Shown here: piece after piece, positions 61,185-64,000 of the stretch
How positions within the stretch are numbered: position 1 is the first letter of the stretch
Layout of the letters: each line of letters begins with the position of its first letter
DNA from: Flaccisagitta enflata
Lineage: Eukaryota; Chaetognatha; Sagittoidea; Aphragmophora
Length of the DNA stretch: 64,000 bases
Assembly: GCA_965153355.1 (NCBI GenBank)
Contig: OZ231128.1
Span: 44,578,001 to 44,642,000 of the forward strand
Direction of reading: 5' to 3'
The notes under the pieces: model-generated
Told to the model about the DNA's origin: nothing
What the model saw: the letters and a program-made list of their open reading frames with translations, nothing else
Databases searched by the model: none
Program-made: the position numbers and the translations under genes

Positions 61185-61504
61185 ACGCGCTCGCACAGTA
61201 TCATGTTTCCTTTGAAGGTGAGTGATAGAATCCGTTATTGATAAGCTAAGCCAACAGTTTGTGTCAATGATATTAGTGGGAACATCATTCGGCTATAGAT
61301 CAGGCACTCTCATCAAGTCATTCATCAACGACTTGTCACCCAACTTTTCATTGTCCAGATCATCGCACTGTCACCCGGAACAACATAAAATTGGGCACAG
61401 TGAAAAATGATGATAAAAATAAAAGATGTTTTAAGCCCCAAGCACCCAACTATAAGTAAATATAGCTTGTCATATCTGTCAGTTAGTCTGTTTGAATCAC
61501 TTTG
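61185..61504. other. Spacer, no gene recognised
   Basis: The 62-codon frame at 61222-61410 is non-repetitive but unrecognised. Confidence 0.5.
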
Positions 61505-61627
61505 ATGTTTTGTTTTGTTTTGTTTTGTTTTGTTTTGTTTTGTTTTGTTTTGTTTTGTTTTGTTTTGTTTTGTTTTGTTTTGTTTTGTTTTGTTTTGTTT
61601 GGTTTGGTTTGGTTTTGTTTTGTTTTT
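61505..61627. repeat. (TTTTG)n pentanucleotide repeat
   Basis: About 20 TTTTG units, then three TTTGG variants, then TTTTG again. Confidence 0.98.
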
Positions 61628-61897
61628 ACAGACAGTTTTTCCATCTACGCCAATCGTGATGCCCTATCGCTTTATTTGCCCATTTCAGCTTTAACCCTGC
61701 TTTTGCAGACATCCAACTCAAAGTTGCTCTGTGCATCAGCTGCTTTTCAGTTGGTCCGTAGGCTGGTAACATTTTTCAATTGTAGGCAATTTTGGTATCA
61801 CTGTCTTTGTCCTTGAGTGTGCAACTGTTAAGGTTATCCTGACAGGACATCGGACGTCAGTGATAGAAATCCATGTACCATGATTCCATGAACCATG
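61628..61897. other. Spacer, no gene recognised
   Basis: Unique-looking. A PAL-like TCAGTTGGTCCGTAGG is at 61747. Confidence 0.45.
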
Positions 61898-62467
61898 TAC
61901 AGTACGATGGGAGCAATGACAACCTTGACTGGAGGAAAGATTTTAAGTATCATGATTTTATTTTATTATAAAATATTTGAGATCTAGGGTAATTAAAGGT
62001 TGCTCTATTGAGTAAGTGCATTTGTGTTTCTTAAACTTCAATTTGTGACTTGACCTCATTAAGACTTCATTTTTCAAGTTTTTAACCTATTTCATTAGAT
62101 CAAACAAAAAATTCTATATGATTTTGAAAAATAGATCAGCTCAATCAGACCATTTTTATAGGTTTTATGGCTATTTTTGATAAACAAGTTATGCAAATTA
62201 GTCTTTAGGCAAAACTTAAAACCTGTAAAAACTGCAAAACTGCAAAACTTAAAACCTGTAAAAATAGACCAATTGAGCTGATTTTTTTTTTCAAAATAAT
62301 ATAAAATTTTCCACCCAATCTATTGAGCTAGGTTAGAACTTTGAAAAATGAATTCTTGATGAGGTCAAGTCGCAATTTTCAAGTCAAATATTTTATGATA
62401 CAAATAAAATTAAGATACCTAAAATCTATCCTACAGTCTAGGTCGTCATTACTCCCATCGTACTGTA
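61898..62467. mobile_element. TA-type palindromic MITE, TACAGTACGATGGGAG ends
   Basis: TACAGTACGATGGGAGCAAT-GAC at left is mirrored by GTCATTACTCCCATCGTACT-GTA at right, bordered by TA. The arms continue through AAATATTTGA, GACTTGACCTCAT and TTTTTACAGGTTTT/AAAACCTGTAAAAA toward a centre near 62190. No coding capacity is seen. Confidence 0.92.
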
Positions 62468-62819
62468 GCATCAGCTGCAAGTGATCCCCGACAATGAGAA
62501 TCTGGAGCACTCTGCCTTTTACCTTACTTTGGATCACTGTGCCTTTTACCTTACTTTTCACTTTGCTATCGGTCCATCCATCAGAAAGGCCGACCGCCTA
62601 TCTGCGTCAGCCAGTCAAGAGGCCGTTCATCACTTTGCTTCGCTTACGCGCCGGGTCAACTGTCTGCCACTGTTCTGACTATCTCTTCTTGACATTTCTC
62701 TCTGTCAGTTATCTCTGTCTCTCTGTCTCTCTCTCTCTGTGTAAGCTCACTAAGCTGTCTTTTTTACGTTGTTAAAACAGCTTGTAAGTAAAAGCTTAAA
62801 AATTTATTGAGAAGTAGTC
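62468..62819. other. Spacer, no gene recognised
   Basis: Two copies of a ~26-bp unit (CTGTGCCTTTTACCTTACTT and the preceding CTCTGCCTTTTACCTTACTT) at 62510-62560. CT-rich at 62700-62740. Confidence 0.6.
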
Positions 62820-63420
62820 GAAGAGGTGTGTAAGAATCGATGAAGAAGTTGAAGATTGAGATGAAGAAGAAAAATAAGAAAAGAAATGAAGAGAAAAAAA
62901 AGAAGAAGAAAAAGAAAAAGAAAAGAACCGAAAATGAAAACGAAAAAGAAAAAGAAAGAGGAAAAGAAAAAGAAAAAGGAAAAGGAAAAGGAAAAGGAAA
63001 AGGAAAAGAAAAAGAAAAAGAGAAAGAAAGAAAGTGAAGAAAATAGAAGAGGAAGAAAATATAGATAAAGTTGAGTCATTGAAGAAAAAGAAAAAGAAAA
63101 AGAAAAAGAAAAAAAAAGAAAAAGAAAAAGAAAAAGAAAAAGAAAAAGGAAAAGGAAAAGGAAAAGGAAAAGGAAAAGGAAAAGGAAAAGGAAGAGGAAG
63201 AGGAAAAGAAAACAGAAAAAAGAAGCAATAGAAATAGAAGGAAGCACGAAAAAAAAGATGAGGCAACCTGCATAGGAAGGGGAAGACATAGAAAAAGGAA
63301 AAGGAAAGGGAAAAGAAAAAGAAAAAGAAAAAAGAAGCAAAAGAAATAAAAGCAAACCCTAGAAAAAAAGAAGAGGCAACCTGCATAGGAAGAGGAAGAC
63401 ATAGGTGCTAAAATGGGTTT
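62820..63420. repeat. Purine (AAAAGG/GAAAAA) minisatellite with a ~117-bp duplication
   Basis: The plus strand is almost pure purine to 63240. The words GATGAGGCAACCTGCATAGG-AAG (63256) and GAAGAGGCAACCTGCATAGG-AAG (63369) mark a tandem duplication of the right part. Confidence 0.95.
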
Positions 63421-63496
63421 AGAAAGATGACTTGAAAATCCAGCTCGGCGTTGACCTTGACAAGAAGAAAGGGTCACGCCAAAGATTTCGTGACAC

Positions 63497-64000
63497 CAGC
63501 GCCGTTCGCGCGTTGCAAAAGGTCACTCACTCTGTTCGCTCTAGTAGTTCGTTCACGCGTTGCAAAAGGTCACTCACTCTGTTTGCTCTGGTAGTTCGTT
63601 CACGCGTTTGCAGAAGGTTACTTACTCTGCTTTGGTAGTTTGTTTGCGCGTTGCATAAGGTCACTCACTCTCTTCGCTCTGGCAGTTTGTTCACGCGTTG
63701 CAGAAGGTCACTCACTCTGTTTGCTCTGGTAGTTCGTTCACGTGTTGCAGAAGGTCACTCACTCTGTTCGCTCTGGTAGTTCATTCACGCGTTTGCAGAA
63801 GGTCACTTACTCTGTTCGCTTTGGTAGTTCGTTTGCGCGTTGCATAAGGTCACTTACTCTGTTCGCTCTGGTAGTTTGTTCACTCGTTGCAAAAGGTCAC
63901 TCACTCTGTTTGCTCTGGTAGTTCGTTCACGCGTTTACTAAGGTCACTCATTCATTCTGGTAATTGATTCGCTCATTTTGTAAGGTCACTCACTCGTTCT
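63497..64000. repeat. 47-bp satellite running off the window
   Basis: The unit is GTTCACGCGTTGCAGAAGG-TCACTCACTCTGTTCGCTCT-GGTAGTTC, with CGTTGC at 63511, 63558 and 63605 (47-bp steps) and about ten copies in all. Variants (GCGTTTGCAGAAGG) are spread over the array. The array continues beyond base 64000. Confidence 0.96.

Overview
The window is eukaryotic, almost certainly nuclear and animal-like DNA. I cannot name the species. It has no operons or bacterial gene density. It has very long GA, GT, CTTT and CTGT microsatellites, many palindromic MITEs, hAT-type elements with 8-bp target duplications, an identical pair of solo-LTR-like sequences, and one broken LINE reverse transcriptase of the Jockey/CR1/L2 supergroup. 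A repeat-rich aquatic invertebrate would fit, but that is an inference. I found no host gene I can support. Nearly every long open frame is a translated simple repeat or satellite.

Layout. 1-2982: a 29-bp satellite, organised as 58-bp dimers with a 1,293-bp higher-order duplication. 3-5 kb: unremarkable. 5.49-6.83 kb and 12.82-15.11 kb: two large elements of one family (called PAL here). They start with the palindrome AGTCGCGTGCACGCGACT plus GGTC/CGTC tracts, end with GCACGCGACT...TTGGCCTTGTT, and are filled with 10-13-bp minisatellites. 7-12.5 kb: palindromic MITEs and an inverted pair of GAGCG-rich MITEs. 17-21.4 kb: short PAL copies and the first hairpin-bounded minisatellite element (called HTM here), which has perfect 54-bp inverted repeats around a 21-bp tandem array. 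23.9-25.7 kb: nested MITEs. 25.9-28.6 kb: a degraded HTM, C-rich tandem repeats and a pyrimidine microsatellite about 850 bp long. 29.4-30.4 kb: an alternating ~150-bp tandem array carrying a hAT MITE. 32.0-33.8 kb: the LINE pseudogene. 33.8-34.8 kb: two more MITEs. 36.7-38.3 kb: two HTM elements in tandem. 40.2 and 50.0 kb: the identical 537-bp pair. 42.6-43.3 kb: tandem tRNA-Asp-like 3' halves beside a GC-rich open frame. 44.5-45.2 kb: a hAT element with a perfect 8-bp target duplication. 45.4-46.6 and 50.5-51.3 kb: giant GT/CA repeats. 48-61 kb: many reverse-strand PAL copies, two more GAGCG MITEs and further TA-type MITEs. 62.8 kb to the end: purine minisatellite, then a 47-bp satellite that runs off the window.

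No genes act together here in a pathway. The organising theme is nested non-autonomous mobile elements. Two families (PAL and HTM) have conserved ends and a hypervariable tandem-repeat interior. This resembles the architecture reported for Helitron-like/Helentron elements of the DINE-1 and pearl type, and I regard them as the best candidates for an undescribed system. Family names and boundaries are my own readings and have not been checked against any database.
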